Origin: Nocardia shimofusensis NBRC 100134
Lineage (GTDB): Bacteria > Actinomycetota > Actinomycetes > Mycobacteriales > Mycobacteriaceae
DNA length: 64,000 nucleotides
Assembly: GCF_001613125.1 (NCBI RefSeq)
Contig: NZ_BDBT01000001.1
Location: 1 to 64,000, forward strand
Reading direction: 5' to 3'
The notes below the pieces were generated by a model. That model saw only the letters and a list, made by a program, of their open reading frames with translations. It had not been told where the DNA came from and ran no database searches. Within the stretch, counting starts at the first letter, position 1. Each line of letters begins with the position of its first letter. Position numbers and translations under genes: made by a program. Of the stretch, positions 51,889 through 61,212 are shown piece by piece.

Positions 51889-52602
51889 TTACGTCAGCTG
51901 GGCGAGGACGGTCTCGCCGCCGATGGTGCGCTGGCCCGGCTGCACGAGCAGTTCGGTACCGACCGGGAAATAGGTGTCCACCCGGGAACCGAAGCGGATC
52001 AGGCCGTAGGTGTCGCCGATGGTCAGCACGTCGCCGACCTGGGCGTCACACACGATGCGCCGCGCCAGCAGACCGGCGATCTGCACGACCACCACGGTCG
52101 CGCCCTTCGCGGTCTCGAGCACCATGCTGTTGCGCTCGTTGACCGAGCTGGCCTCGGGCAGATCGGCGGACTTGAACTGCCCGCTCTGGTGCCGGACCTC
52201 GCGGACCACGCCGGAGACCGGGGTGCGCTGCACGTGCACGTCGAGCACCGAGAGGAAGATGCTCACGCGCGGCAGCGGCTGATCGCCGAGGCCGAGTTCG
52301 GCGGGCGGGGCGGCGGTATCGACCAGGGCGATCTCACCGTCGGCCGGGGCGACGACCACGCCTGCCCGGTTCGGGGGCACCCGGTTGGGGTGGCGGAAGA
52401 AACCCGCGCAGGCGGCGGCGGTGACCAGACCGGCCCGGCGCAGCCACCTGCGTTTACCTGCCGCGACCGCGACCGCGAGCGGGACGGCCACGAAGGGCAG
52501 CCCGGCGGGATGCAACGGTGGGATCGTGGATCGCACCAGATCGACGACATGGCCGACCCCGGTGGTCTCGGGTGTGCCGGGCGGGGTGGGACGGCGTGCC
52601 AC
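51889..52602 (-). CDS. psd: Phosphatidylserine decarboxylase proenzyme
   Basis: 237 aa from GTG 52602, just after a GAGGAG box. The short, archaeal/actinobacterial type: [13 protein letters not shown] near residue 80, [20 protein letters not shown] in the middle and the self-cleavage site IRFGSRVD, where the Gly-Ser bond gives the pyruvoyl group at the Ser. It decarboxylates phosphatidylserine to phosphatidylethanolamine at the membrane. First gene of the psd-pssA pair. Confidence 0.93.
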   Translation of the reverse strand: MARRPTPPGTPETTGVGHVVDLVRSTIPPLHPAGLPFVAVPLAVAVAAGKRRWLRRAGLVTAAACAGFFRHPNRVPPNRAGVVVAPADGEIALVDTAAPPAELGLGDQPLPRVSIFLSVLDVHVQRTPVSGVVREVRHQSGQFKSADLPEASSVNERNSMVLETAKGATVVVVQIAGLLARRIVCDAQVGDVLTIGDTYGLIRFGSRVDTYFPVGTELLVQPGQRTIGGETVLAQLT

Positions 52603-52839
52603 AGACTCCTCTTTCGTGCTCGATGCGCTTCGCGTGCTCGATGCGCCCAACTGCAAGCCACCACACAGTACGCCGAACGTGCGGTCGGGCGCTTCGCTCG
52701 TCCCGGTCACCCCTCCGCCGACCGGTCGTTCACACCGATGTGGCGTTCGGTCCACACATCCGCAACCGGAGGGCTAATATGAGGGTGCCTCATGTCTAAG
52801 GAGTTCGGATCTGAACCCGCAGGTAACCAGGAGCCGCAC

Positions 52840-53877
52840 ATGTCCGTACGAATCGCCCAGACGACCGGCGTCGACAGCACCGCGATCCTCGGACTCGGCG
52901 TCTATCGCCCGGCCCGGATCGTCACCAACGACGAGATCGCCGGTCCGATCAATTCCAGCGACGAGTGGATTCGCACCCGATCCGGAATCAGGACCAGGCG
53001 ATTCGCCGACGCCTCCGAGACCGTTCAATCGATGAGTGTGGCCGCCGCGCGCAACGCGATGGACGCCGCCGAGGTCTCCGCCGACGAGATCGACTGCGTC
53101 ATCGTCGCCACCTCCACGCATCTGCTGCTCACTCCCGCCGCCGCCCCGCGCATCGCCACCGAGCTCGGCATGAACGGCGCGGCCGCCTTCGACATCTCCG
53201 CCGGCTGCGCGGGCTTCTGCCACGCGCTCGCCATGGCCTCGGACCTGGTCCGCGCGGGCACCTCGAAGAAGGTGCTGGTCATCGGCGTGGAGAAGCTGAC
53301 CGACACCGTCGACATGACCGACCGCTCGACCGCGTTCCTGTTCGCCGACGGCGCGGGCGCGGTGGTGGTCGGCCCCTCCGAGAAGCCGGGGGAAGCGGGC
53401 ATCGGCCCGACGGTGTGGGGGTCGGACGGCACGCAGCACCACGCCATCCGCCAGACCAAGGACTGGCTCGAGTTCTTCGCCGAGATCGAGGAGAAGGGAC
53501 TCGAGGCGGTCCGCCCCTACCTGGCGATGGAGGGCACCGCGGTCTTCCGCTGGGCGGCGCACTCGCTGGAGAAGGTCTGCCGCGACGCGATCGACCGGGC
53601 CGGGCTGACCACCGACGACCTGCAGGCGATGATCCCGCACCAGGCCAACGGCCGGATCATCGAGATCATGGCGCGGGTGCTGAAGCTGCCGGAGGACTGC
53701 GCACTGGCCAACGACATCGAGGAGAGCGGAAATACCTCGGCCGCCTCGATCCCGCTGGCGATGGAAGCGCTGCTTCGCAAGGGCGAGGCGCGCCCCGGCG
53801 ATACCGCGCTGCTGATCGCCTTCGGCGCCGGACTGTCCTACGCCGCTCAAGTGGTCACCCTGCCGCGCTGGAAGTAG
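52840..53877 (+). CDS. fabH: Beta-ketoacyl-ACP synthase III
   Basis: 345 aa from ATG 52840, which has AGGAG upstream (ATG 52792 would add 16 residues). Thiolase-fold synthase: NDEIAGPINSSDEWIRTRSG, active-site cysteine in ISAGCAGFCHAL, then IPHQANGRIIEIM (His) and ESGNTSAASIPLAM (Asn). Starts fatty-acid or polyketide chains from an acyl-CoA. C-terminal FGAGLSYAAQVV is the usual G-G/A-x-x-x-A motif. Stands alone; divergent from psd with a 237 bp gap. Several FabH-like genes are usual in these bacteria, so the primary cellular role is not assured. Confidence 0.9.
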   Translation: MSVRIAQTTGVDSTAILGLGVYRPARIVTNDEIAGPINSSDEWIRTRSGIRTRRFADASETVQSMSVAAARNAMDAAEVSADEIDCVIVATSTHLLLTPAAAPRIATELGMNGAAAFDISAGCAGFCHALAMASDLVRAGTSKKVLVIGVEKLTDTVDMTDRSTAFLFADGAGAVVVGPSEKPGEAGIGPTVWGSDGTQHHAIRQTKDWLEFFAEIEEKGLEAVRPYLAMEGTAVFRWAAHSLEKVCRDAIDRAGLTTDDLQAMIPHQANGRIIEIMARVLKLPEDCALANDIEESGNTSAASIPLAMEALLRKGEARPGDTALLIAFGAGLSYAAQVVTLPRWK

Positions 53878-53929
53878 TCCCCCGCGCTGGGAAAGGCTCC
53901 GCGCCGGAATCAGCCGCGGAGCCGAACGA

Positions 53930-54382
53930 TCACGCCGTCTCGGCGGCGGCCTTGATCCGGGCGAGCGTGGTGGTCATGCCACCGACCAGGTCTTTCTCGA
54001 AAGAGGTTTCGCTGCCGAAGAAGACGTCGATGGCCTTGCGGATCGGCCAGGGCACCCCCGCCGAGGCGTCGCGGCGCTGGGTGAGCCGGGTGCCGGTCGC
54101 GGTCGGCTCGAGCGTGAAGCTCCAGGTGGTGCCGTTCTCGTTCATCCGGAAGGCGAGTTCGCGTTCGGGATCGTAGGAGACGATGCGCGAACTGGTCGGC
54201 CAGACCTTCCAGCCCTTCTTGTTCCAGTTGACCGTCCAGGCGCCCGCCTTCGGCGTGCCCAGCGTCTTCATGCGCCGAGTCGTCGGGCTGAATTCCGACA
54301 TACGGTCCAGGTCGGAGACCACCCGCCAGACCCGCTCGGGCGGAGCGATGATGTCGACTGTTGCTTCGAGGTTTTCGGCCAT
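53930..54382 (-). CDS. SRPBCC (polyketide cyclase/START-like) family protein
   Basis: 150 aa from ATG 54382. The hydrophobic-cavity fold pattern is seen in LEATVDIIAPPERVWRVVSD, TKAGAWTVNWNKKGWKVWPT-like text and EPTATGTRLTQRRDASAGVP. Such proteins bind lipids or polyketides or assist aromatisation; no substrate can be assigned. Convergent with fabH by 52 bp. Confidence 0.85.
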   Translation of the reverse strand: MAENLEATVDIIAPPERVWRVVSDLDRMSEFSPTTRRMKTLGTPKAGAWTVNWNKKGWKVWPTSSRIVSYDPERELAFRMNENGTTWSFTLEPTATGTRLTQRRDASAGVPWPIRKAIDVFFGSETSFEKDLVGGMTTTLARIKAAAETA

Positions 54383-54577
54383 GAGTACCTCCGTGCTCGA
54401 CGAACCTGTTCCCGGCCATCCTAGACGGCGTGTTCCACGCCACGTCCCGAAGACATTTGCGTCACGAATCGGCACGACACGGCAGAGGCGTTGCGACAAC
54501 GGGCATCCCGATACCGATGAACAACCCCGATGAGACAACCCTCAGCATCCCACCTATTCGAGTGAGGTGATCAGGCC

Positions 54578-54838
54578 GTGAATCTGCGCTCCCTGCTCCA
54601 CCGCCGCCGCCCGGACCGCGTCCCACCGCTGCCGCTGATCGGACCCGACGACCGCCGCTCCGTGGACCCCGCCGCGGCGCCGCCGACCACCGCCGCACCT
54701 CGGACCGCCCCGCTCACCGACGAAGAGCGCCTCGAACGCCTGCTCACCCCCACCGAACTCGCCCTGGTCCTCGAACACCGGATGACCCTCGACCCGGAAT
54801 CCGCATCGGCACGCCCGCACGACAGTGCCCTCCCCTGA
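54578..54838 (+). CDS. Small proline-rich protein of unknown function
   Basis: 86 aa from GTG 54578 with GAGGTGA upstream. Basic N-terminus (LRSLLHRRRPDRVPPLPLIG), Pro/Ala-rich middle, acidic helical C-terminus (DEERLERLLTPTELALVLEH). The codons show strong third-position GC, supporting translation. No family recognised. It precedes a small lipoprotein gene by 113 bp. Confidence 0.45.
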   Translation: MNLRSLLHRRRPDRVPPLPLIGPDDRRSVDPAAAPPTTAAPRTAPLTDEERLERLLTPTELALVLEHRMTLDPESASARPHDSALP

Positions 54839-54951
54839 GATCGCTCTCCCCTGACATCGCGACCCGTGCCACTTCCCGCGGTACCCGCCGGTAGGCTCTG
54901 CGATCGCGCCGGAGGCTCCGGCGCCTGATGGCACCCCCGGGAAGAACGAGC

Positions 54952-55269
54952 ATGAAGCGATTTTCCGTCGTCCTGTCCACCGCAGCGGCGCTGACCCTGA
55001 CCCTTTCCGGTTGTGGCGGTTCGGATTCCGGCGAGGCAGCCGACTCGGCGGACAAGACCACGCAGATCACCTGCGCGGAGTTCAAGACCCTCGACACCGA
55101 GGCGGAGAAGGCCGTGGTCGAGGCGATCCTCGCCGAGAACCCCGACAGCCAGTACTCGGGCAGCCCGAACGTCGCTCTCGGCACCGCCAAGCTGGTGTGC
55201 TTGTCGGAGTCCAACGCGGAAAAGACCGTCGCCGAGGCTGCGGGGCTGACGAAGCAGGCCGCCGAGTAA
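54952..55269 (+). CDS. Small lipoprotein, HdeA-like
   Basis: 105 aa from ATG 54952. Signal peptide with lipobox LSGC (Cys21). The mature part has TQITCAEFKTLDTEAEKAVV and a second cysteine in TAKLVCLSES, the two-cysteine helical layout of HdeA-type periplasmic acid-stress chaperones, which is only a distant resemblance. Anchored outside the membrane. It sits before the Cdc48-like ATPase gene but with a 105 bp gap, so co-transcription is uncertain. Confidence 0.65.
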   Translation: MKRFSVVLSTAAALTLTLSGCGGSDSGEAADSADKTTQITCAEFKTLDTEAEKAVVEAILAENPDSQYSGSPNVALGTAKLVCLSESNAEKTVAEAAGLTKQAAE

Positions 55270-55374
55270 TTCCGTGGCGCCGGCGGAACCCCGGGAATCG
55301 AGCGGAAGGGCGACCGTCCGCGCGACCGCAGCAGGCGCGATGGCGGACTCCCGGGAAGCGGGCAGAATGGCACA

Positions 55375-57657
55375 GTGGCAGAACTGGCGCTCACCGCTCG
55401 CTTGAATCCGTCCGCCGCCGACGCCAGACGCGGGGTGGTGCGGCTGCACCCGGAGGCGCTGACCGCCCTCGGATTGCGCGAGTGGGACGGGATCGCGCTG
55501 TCGGGGGCCAGGCACACCGCGGCCGTCGTCGCGCTGACGCCTGTGGGCACTCCCCCCGGGGTGGCGCTGCTCGACGACGTCACGCTGTCCAACGCCGGCA
55601 TCAAGGAGGACCAGACCGTCGTCGTCGCGCCGGCCGTCGTGCACGGCGCCCGCCAGGTCGTGCTGAGCGGATCGGCGCACGCCACCCGCAGCATCCCCGC
55701 GGCGACGCTGCGCCAGGCCCTGCTCGGCAAGGTGGTGACCGTCGGCGACGCGGTGTCGTTGCTACCCCGCGACCTCGGTCCCGACATGCCCACCTCGACC
55801 GCCGGACAGGCACTCTCGCGCACCTTCGGCATCGCCTGGACCACCGAACTGTTGACGGTGACCGCCGTCGATCCCGCGCCGGGCCCGGTCAGCGTGCAGC
55901 CGAATACCGCGGTGTCGTGGACGGCGGGCGCGGTCGCCGCGCGGGAGGCCGCCGACCGAGCCGCGGTGGGCGGCCCGAGCGGTCGTGGCTCGCGCGGGGG
56001 CACCGAGGCAGCGGTATCCCATGAACCCGGTCTCGCCGGGACCGGCGTGGAATCGGCGGGCTCGGCCGCCGCGGTCCACCGCTCGACCTCCGGCGAGGCG
56101 CCGATTCCGGTGGAGGATCTGACCGGTATGCACGCCCAGGCCGCCAAGCTGTCCGAATGGCTGAGCCTGTCGCTGGACGAACCCGAACTGCTCAGGGCTC
56201 TCGGCGCGTCCGCGCACTTGGGTGTGCTGATCACCGGACCGGCCGGTGTCGGCAAGGCGACGCTGGCACGCGCGGTGGCAGCCCCGCGCAGGCTGATCGA
56301 ACTCGACGGCCCCACGGTGGGCGCGGCGGAGAGCGGCGCCCGATTGCGCGAGGTCGCCGCCGCGGTGGCCGAGGTGGGTTCCGGGCAGGGCGGCGTGCTG
56401 TTGATCAGCGATATCGACGCGCTGTTGCCCGAGCAACCCGAGCCGGTGGCCACCCTGATCCTCGATCAGCTGCGTGCCGCCATCTCCGGCCCCGGGGTGG
56501 CGTTCCTCGCCACCACCGCGCACCCCGGCCGGGTCGATGCCCGGCTGCGCGGCCCCGATCTGTGCGATCGAGAACTCGCGCTGCCGCTGCCGACCGCGCC
56601 GGTGCGCCGGGCGCTGCTCGAACAGGTGCTGCGCAAGGTGCCCACCGGCGAGCTGGCGCTGGACGCGATCGCCGCGCGCACGCCCGGCTTCGTGATCGCC
56701 GATCTGGCCGCACTGGCCAGGGAAGCCGGTCTGCGGGCGGCCTCGCGAGCCAGCAGGCAGGGCACTGCGCCCAAGCTGACCCAGGACGATCTGCTCGGGG
56801 CACTCGAGGTGATCCGCCCACTGTCGCGCTCGGGTACCGAGGAGCTGGCGATCGGCAGCCTCGGCCTCGACGACGTGGGCGACATGGTGGAGACCAAGCA
56901 GTCGCTGACCGAGGCGGTGCTGTGGCCGCTGCACCACCCCGACTCCTTCGCCCGTCTCGGCGTGGAGCCGCCGCGCGGGGTGCTGCTCTACGGTCCGCCC
57001 GGCTGCGGCAAGACCTTCCTGGTACGCGCGCTCGCCGGTTCCGGCCAGCTCAGCGTGCATTCGGTGAAGGGCGCCGAACTCATGGACAAATGGGTCGGCT
57101 CCTCCGAGCGCGCGGTGCGCGAACTGTTCCAGCGGGCCCGTGACTCCGCGCCGTCGCTGATCTTCCTCGACGAGGTCGACGCGCTCGCGCCACGGCGCGG
57201 TCAGACCGGCGACTCCGGCGTCGGCGACCGGGTGGTGGCCGCGCTGCTCACCGAGCTCGACGGCGTGGAACCCTTACGCGACGTGGTGGTGCTCGGCGCG
57301 ACCAACCGCCCCGAACTCATCGACCCCGCGCTGCTGCGGCCCGGCCGCCTGGAACGGCTGGTGTTCGTGCCGCCGCCGGACGCGCAGGCCCGGCTGGCGA
57401 TCCTGCGCACCGCGGGCAAGTCGGTGCCGCTGGCCGCCGATGTGGATCTGGCCGCACTGGCCGAGGACCTCACCGGTTACTCCGCCGCGGACTGTGCTGC
57501 ATTGTTGCGGGAGGCCGCGCTGGCCGCCATGCGACGCGATGTGAACACCGCCGATGTGACCGCAGGCGATGTCGAAACGGCGCGCCGAGCCGTCAATCCG
57601 TCCCTGGATCCGGCCCAGGTGGAGTCGTTGCGCCGCTACGCCGACGTGCGCGGCTGA
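55375..57657 (+). CDS. Cdc48/VCP-like AAA+ ATPase with two AAA domains
   Basis: 760 aa from GTG 55375. N-terminal double-psi barrel-like domain (RRGVVRLHPEALTALGLREW and DVTLSNAGIKEDQTVVV), a degenerate first AAA module (Walker A GPAGVGKAT, Walker B LLISDIDALL) and an intact second module (GPPGCGKTF, LIFLDEVDALAPRR, NRPELIDPALLRPGRLERLV with arginine finger region). Homologue of Rv0435c. Expected to unfold or remodel protein complexes as a hexamer, though its bacterial substrate is unknown. The first domain's Walker B lacks the usual E after D (DID), suggesting that only ring two hydrolyses ATP efficiently. Confidence 0.9.
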   Translation: MAELALTARLNPSAADARRGVVRLHPEALTALGLREWDGIALSGARHTAAVVALTPVGTPPGVALLDDVTLSNAGIKEDQTVVVAPAVVHGARQVVLSGSAHATRSIPAATLRQALLGKVVTVGDAVSLLPRDLGPDMPTSTAGQALSRTFGIAWTTELLTVTAVDPAPGPVSVQPNTAVSWTAGAVAAREAADRAAVGGPSGRGSRGGTEAAVSHEPGLAGTGVESAGSAAAVHRSTSGEAPIPVEDLTGMHAQAAKLSEWLSLSLDEPELLRALGASAHLGVLITGPAGVGKATLARAVAAPRRLIELDGPTVGAAESGARLREVAAAVAEVGSGQGGVLLISDIDALLPEQPEPVATLILDQLRAAISGPGVAFLATTAHPGRVDARLRGPDLCDRELALPLPTAPVRRALLEQVLRKVPTGELALDAIAARTPGFVIADLAALAREAGLRAASRASRQGTAPKLTQDDLLGALEVIRPLSRSGTEELAIGSLGLDDVGDMVETKQSLTEAVLWPLHHPDSFARLGVEPPRGVLLYGPPGCGKTFLVRALAGSGQLSVHSVKGAELMDKWVGSSERAVRELFQRARDSAPSLIFLDEVDALAPRRGQTGDSGVGDRVVAALLTELDGVEPLRDVVVLGATNRPELIDPALLRPGRLERLVFVPPPDAQARLAILRTAGKSVPLAADVDLAALAEDLTGYSAADCAALLREAALAAMRRDVNTADVTAGDVETARRAVNPSLDPAQVESLRRYADVRG

Positions 57658-57868
57658 GCGGGTTCCTCGCCGTCGCGACACGGCGTCCCGCGGAGTCCAG
57701 CACGAACGTGCCACTCCGGGGTGCGGGCGGTGCGATGAAGGCCATCGGATTACCCCGATTGACCAGCCGATACACCAAGAAGAGTCAACCCACCCGCATT
57801 CGCGCCGACTGCGCCACATAGGATGAATACACAAACACCCCGCCGCTACTACCCGACGGAGTGCAGTT

Positions 57869-60835
57869 TTGCTCATAATTCTGCTCGCACACGCCTGTGC
57901 CGCGCTTGTCGCGCCCGTATGCGTGCGGATGTGGGGTCGCCGAGCCTTCGCTGCGCTCGCTCTCGTGCCTTTTCTCTCACTCGGCTGGGTTGTCGCCGCA
58001 TGGGGTACGACCAGCGAGGTCCGGCTGGAATGGGCGCCCAGCATCTCCATGGACTTCGACTTGCGATTCGACTCGCTGGCCGCGGTGATGGCTGTGCTCG
58101 TGCTCGGCATCGGCGCACTGGTGCTGCTGTACTGCACGCGCTACTTCGAGGACGACGAACCCGCGCTCGGACAGTTCGCCGCCTATCTGGTCGCCTTCGC
58201 CGGCGCCATGTTCGGCCTGGTCGTCAGCGACAACATGCTGGTGCTGTTCGTCTTCTGGGAAATCACCACCGTCCTGTCGTTCCTGCTGGTCGGGCACAAC
58301 ACCGCCAGGCCGAGCAGGCGCGCGGCGTTGCAGGCGCTGCTGGTCACCGGTTCCGGTGGCCTGGCGATGCTGGTCGGCATCATCATCCTCGGCCAGACCG
58401 CGGGCACCTACCGGCTCTCGGAGATCATCGCCATGCCGGAGCCGCCCAGCGGGACGGCGGTGACGGTGGCGGTGGTGCTGCTGTTGGTCGGCGCGCTGAG
58501 CAAGTCCGCGATCGTGCCGCTGCACTTCTGGCTGCCCGGCGCGATGGCCGCGCCCACCCCGGTCAGCGCCTATCTGCACGCGGCGGCGATGGTCAAAGCC
58601 GGCGTGTATCTGGTCGCCCGCCTGGCACCCGCGTTCGCGGACTACCCGCTGTGGCATCCGATCGTGCTCACCCTCGGCGCGGTGACGATGATTCTGGCCG
58701 GGTGGCGCGCGCTGCAGGTGACCGACCTGAAACTGGTACTCGCCTTCGGCACGGTCTCCCAGCTGGGCTTCATCGTCGTGTTGGTCGGCATCGGCACGCC
58801 CGCGGCGGCACTGGCCGGAGTCGCCATGATCGTCGCGCACGCGCTGTTCAAAGCAGCTCTGTTCATGGTGGTCGGCATCATCGACCACAGCGCGGGCACC
58901 CGCGACCTGCGCCAACTGACCGGACTCGGTCGACGCGAACCCCGGCTGCTGTGGATCTCCGCGCCGGCCGCGTTGAGTATGGCGGGCATCCCGCCGCTGT
59001 TCGGCTTCGTCGGAAAAGAAGCCGCGCTCACCGCCGCCGCCGAGGCGGGCATTCTCACCGACCCGGCGCGGATCGCGCTGACCGCCGCGCTGGTGGTCGG
59101 CTCCGCGCTGACCGTCGGCTACAGCGCCCGCTTCGTCTGGGGCGCGTTCGCCGACAAAGCGGATGTGCCGGCGGTGGACTGGCATCGCCCCGGCCGGCTG
59201 ATGGTCGTCGCGCCTGCCCTGCTGGCGGTGGCGAGCCTCGCCGCCGGTCTCGCCGCGCCCTGGATGGACGAGCTGCTCGCGCCCTACGCCCGCACGCTGC
59301 CCGGCGAACTGCACGACCACCTGGCGCTGTGGCACGGTGTCACGCTCGCGCTCGGGCTCACGGTGATCGTGGTGGCCGGCGGCGCCGCGCTGTTCCTGGT
59401 GCGCGGACGCATCGTCGACACCGAGCACCATCTGCTCGGCAACGCCGACCGCGCCTACGACGCGACGCTGCGCGGCATGACCACGCTGTCGTTGCGGATG
59501 ACCGGAGCGGTGCAGCGCGGTTCGCTGCCGCTGAGTCAGGCGACCATCCTGGTCACGCTGGTGCTGCTGCCCGCCGCACTGCTCGCCTTCGGCACCCGCG
59601 CAGGCGTCGAGCTGCGGTTGTGGGACAACCCGCTGCAGGTGGTCATCGGCGCGATCATGGTGATGATGGCGCTGGCGGCGACGGTGCTGCGCAACAGGCT
59701 GGCGGCGGTCATCGTCGTCGGCGCCACCGGCTACGGCTGCGGCCTGATCTTCGCCCTGCACGGCGCGCCCGATCTGGCGCTCACCCAGTTCCTGGTGGAG
59801 ACCATCACGCTGGTGGTCTTCGTGCTGGTGTTGCGCGGGTTCCCGGCCGAGATCGAGGCAGGCCGCGAGGTCGCCTTCAAAGCTCGCCGCGCGATCCTGG
59901 CCGTGCTGGTCGGCGTCACGGTGGCGGTGCTGACCGGGTTCGCGGTCGCCGCCCGCTCGGCCGAACCGATCTGGAAGCTGATTCCCGAGGCCGCCTACGA
60001 ATTCGGCGGCGGCAAGAACGCGGTGAACGTGCTGCTGGTCGACATCAGGGCTTGGGACACCCTCGGCGAGATCACGGTGCTGATCGTCGCCGCGACCGGC
60101 GTGGCCTCGCTGGTGTTCCGCACCAGGAGGTTCGGCAGCGCGCCCCGTGCGGCCGACTCGCCGAACTACGATCCCGACGCGGTGAGCTGGCTGCCCGCCG
60201 GACGATTGGTCGACCGCCGCGAGCGCTCGATGGTTCTGCAGGTCACCACCCGGCTGGTCTTCCCGACCATCATGGTGCTGTCGATCTACTTCTTCTTCGC
60301 CGGGCACAACGCCCCCGGCGGCGGCTTCGCGGGCGGTCTCACCGCGGGCCTGGCGTTGACCCTGCGCTATCTCGCCGGTGGCCGGTACGAACTCGGCGAG
60401 GCGCTGCCGGTCGATGCCGGGCACGTGCTCGGCGCGGGCCTGACCTTGGCCGCGGGCACGGCGGTGAGTTCGCTGCTGCTCGGCGCCCCGCCGCTGTCCT
60501 CGGCGATCATCGAGGTGACCCTGCCGGTGCTCGGCCACATCAAGCTGGTCACCGCGCTGTTCTTCGATCTCGGCGTCTACCTCATCGTGGTCGGCCTGGT
60601 CCTGGATGTGCTGCGCAGCCTCGGCGCCCGCCTGGACCTCGAACTGCCGGACACGGCTTCCAGCGCCGAGGCCTCGGCCGTCGCCGCCGGCGTCGCAGCT
60701 GCCAACGGCACGACTACCTCGAAGGACACCCGAGCCAACGGCACCACCGCGGGCAACCGAACAGCTACCAACGGTCGCTCGGACAGCAACGGCATCGCCG
60801 GCACCGACAGCGACACGAAGGGCGCCCACCGATGA
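57869..60835 (+). CDS. mrpA: Na+/H+ antiporter subunit MrpA fused to MrpB
   Basis: 988 aa from TTG 57869, with GGAG upstream. N-terminal about 500 residues are a NuoL/MrpA-like proton-translocating module (SKSAIVPLHFWLPGAMAAPT, SAYLHAAAMVKAGVYL, VAHALFKAALFMVVGI), followed by the MrpA C-terminal extension and an MrpB domain (FFAGHNAPGGGFAGGLTAGL). The fusion of A and B is usual in actinobacteria. The last about 60 residues are a Ser/Thr/Asn/Gly-rich tail without structure. First gene of the operon; its stop overlaps the mrpC ATG. Exports Na+ in exchange for H+. Confidence 0.94.
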   Translation: MLIILLAHACAALVAPVCVRMWGRRAFAALALVPFLSLGWVVAAWGTTSEVRLEWAPSISMDFDLRFDSLAAVMAVLVLGIGALVLLYCTRYFEDDEPALGQFAAYLVAFAGAMFGLVVSDNMLVLFVFWEITTVLSFLLVGHNTARPSRRAALQALLVTGSGGLAMLVGIIILGQTAGTYRLSEIIAMPEPPSGTAVTVAVVLLLVGALSKSAIVPLHFWLPGAMAAPTPVSAYLHAAAMVKAGVYLVARLAPAFADYPLWHPIVLTLGAVTMILAGWRALQVTDLKLVLAFGTVSQLGFIVVLVGIGTPAAALAGVAMIVAHALFKAALFMVVGIIDHSAGTRDLRQLTGLGRREPRLLWISAPAALSMAGIPPLFGFVGKEAALTAAAEAGILTDPARIALTAALVVGSALTVGYSARFVWGAFADKADVPAVDWHRPGRLMVVAPALLAVASLAAGLAAPWMDELLAPYARTLPGELHDHLALWHGVTLALGLTVIVVAGGAALFLVRGRIVDTEHHLLGNADRAYDATLRGMTTLSLRMTGAVQRGSLPLSQATILVTLVLLPAALLAFGTRAGVELRLWDNPLQVVIGAIMVMMALAATVLRNRLAAVIVVGATGYGCGLIFALHGAPDLALTQFLVETITLVVFVLVLRGFPAEIEAGREVAFKARRAILAVLVGVTVAVLTGFAVAARSAEPIWKLIPEAAYEFGGGKNAVNVLLVDIRAWDTLGEITVLIVAATGVASLVFRTRRFGSAPRAADSPNYDPDAVSWLPAGRLVDRRERSMVLQVTTRLVFPTIMVLSIYFFFAGHNAPGGGFAGGLTAGLALTLRYLAGGRYELGEALPVDAGHVLGAGLTLAAGTAVSSLLLGAPPLSSAIIEVTLPVLGHIKLVTALFFDLGVYLIVVGLVLDVLRSLGARLDLELPDTASSAEASAVAAGVAAANGTTTSKDTRANGTTAGNRTATNGRSDSNGIAGTDSDTKGAHR

Positions 60836-61212
60836 GTGCCAATCTGACGATTCTGATCATCATCGGCGTGCTCACCGCGTGCGGGGTGTACCTGATCCTG
60901 GAACGAGCGGTCTCGCGCATGCTGCTCGGGATGCTCTTGTTCGGCAATGCCGTCAACCTGCTCATCCTGACCGTCGGCGGCCCGAGCGGTGAGCCACCGT
61001 TTCTCGGCTCCGGGGCCGAGACCGAGGAGATGGCAGACCCGCTGGCGCAGGCGATGGTGCTCACCGCCATCGTCATCACGATGGGCCTGGCCGCGTTCGT
61101 GCTGACCCTGGCCTATCGCGCCTACCGCCTGACCACCACCGAAGACGTGCCCACCGACCAGGACGACGCGGAGATCGCCGCGCGCCGCGACGGCGAGGAG
61201 CCCGACCAGTGA
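60832..61212 (+). CDS. mrpC: Na+/H+ antiporter subunit MrpC
   Basis: 126 aa, NuoK-like. Three membrane helices with GVYLILERAVSRMLLGMLLF and NAVNLLILTVGG, then DPLAQAMVLTAIVITMGLAA, the conserved text of MrpC/NuoK. ATG 60832 overlaps the mrpA stop; the 3' end overlaps the mrpD start by 4 bp. Acidic cytoplasmic tail. Component of the Mrp membrane complex. Confidence 0.94.
   Translation: MSANLTILIIIGVLTACGVYLILERAVSRMLLGMLLFGNAVNLLILTVGGPSGEPPFLGSGAETEEMADPLAQAMVLTAIVITMGLAAFVLTLAYRAYRLTTTEDVPTDQDDAEIAARRDGEEPDQ

Noticed and set aside
57977..60829. Open frame of 950 codons on the minus strand
   Set aside because: It is exactly antisense to mrpA, composed of Asp/Gln/His/Arg-rich nonsense typical of the shadow of a high-GC gene, and shows no domain.
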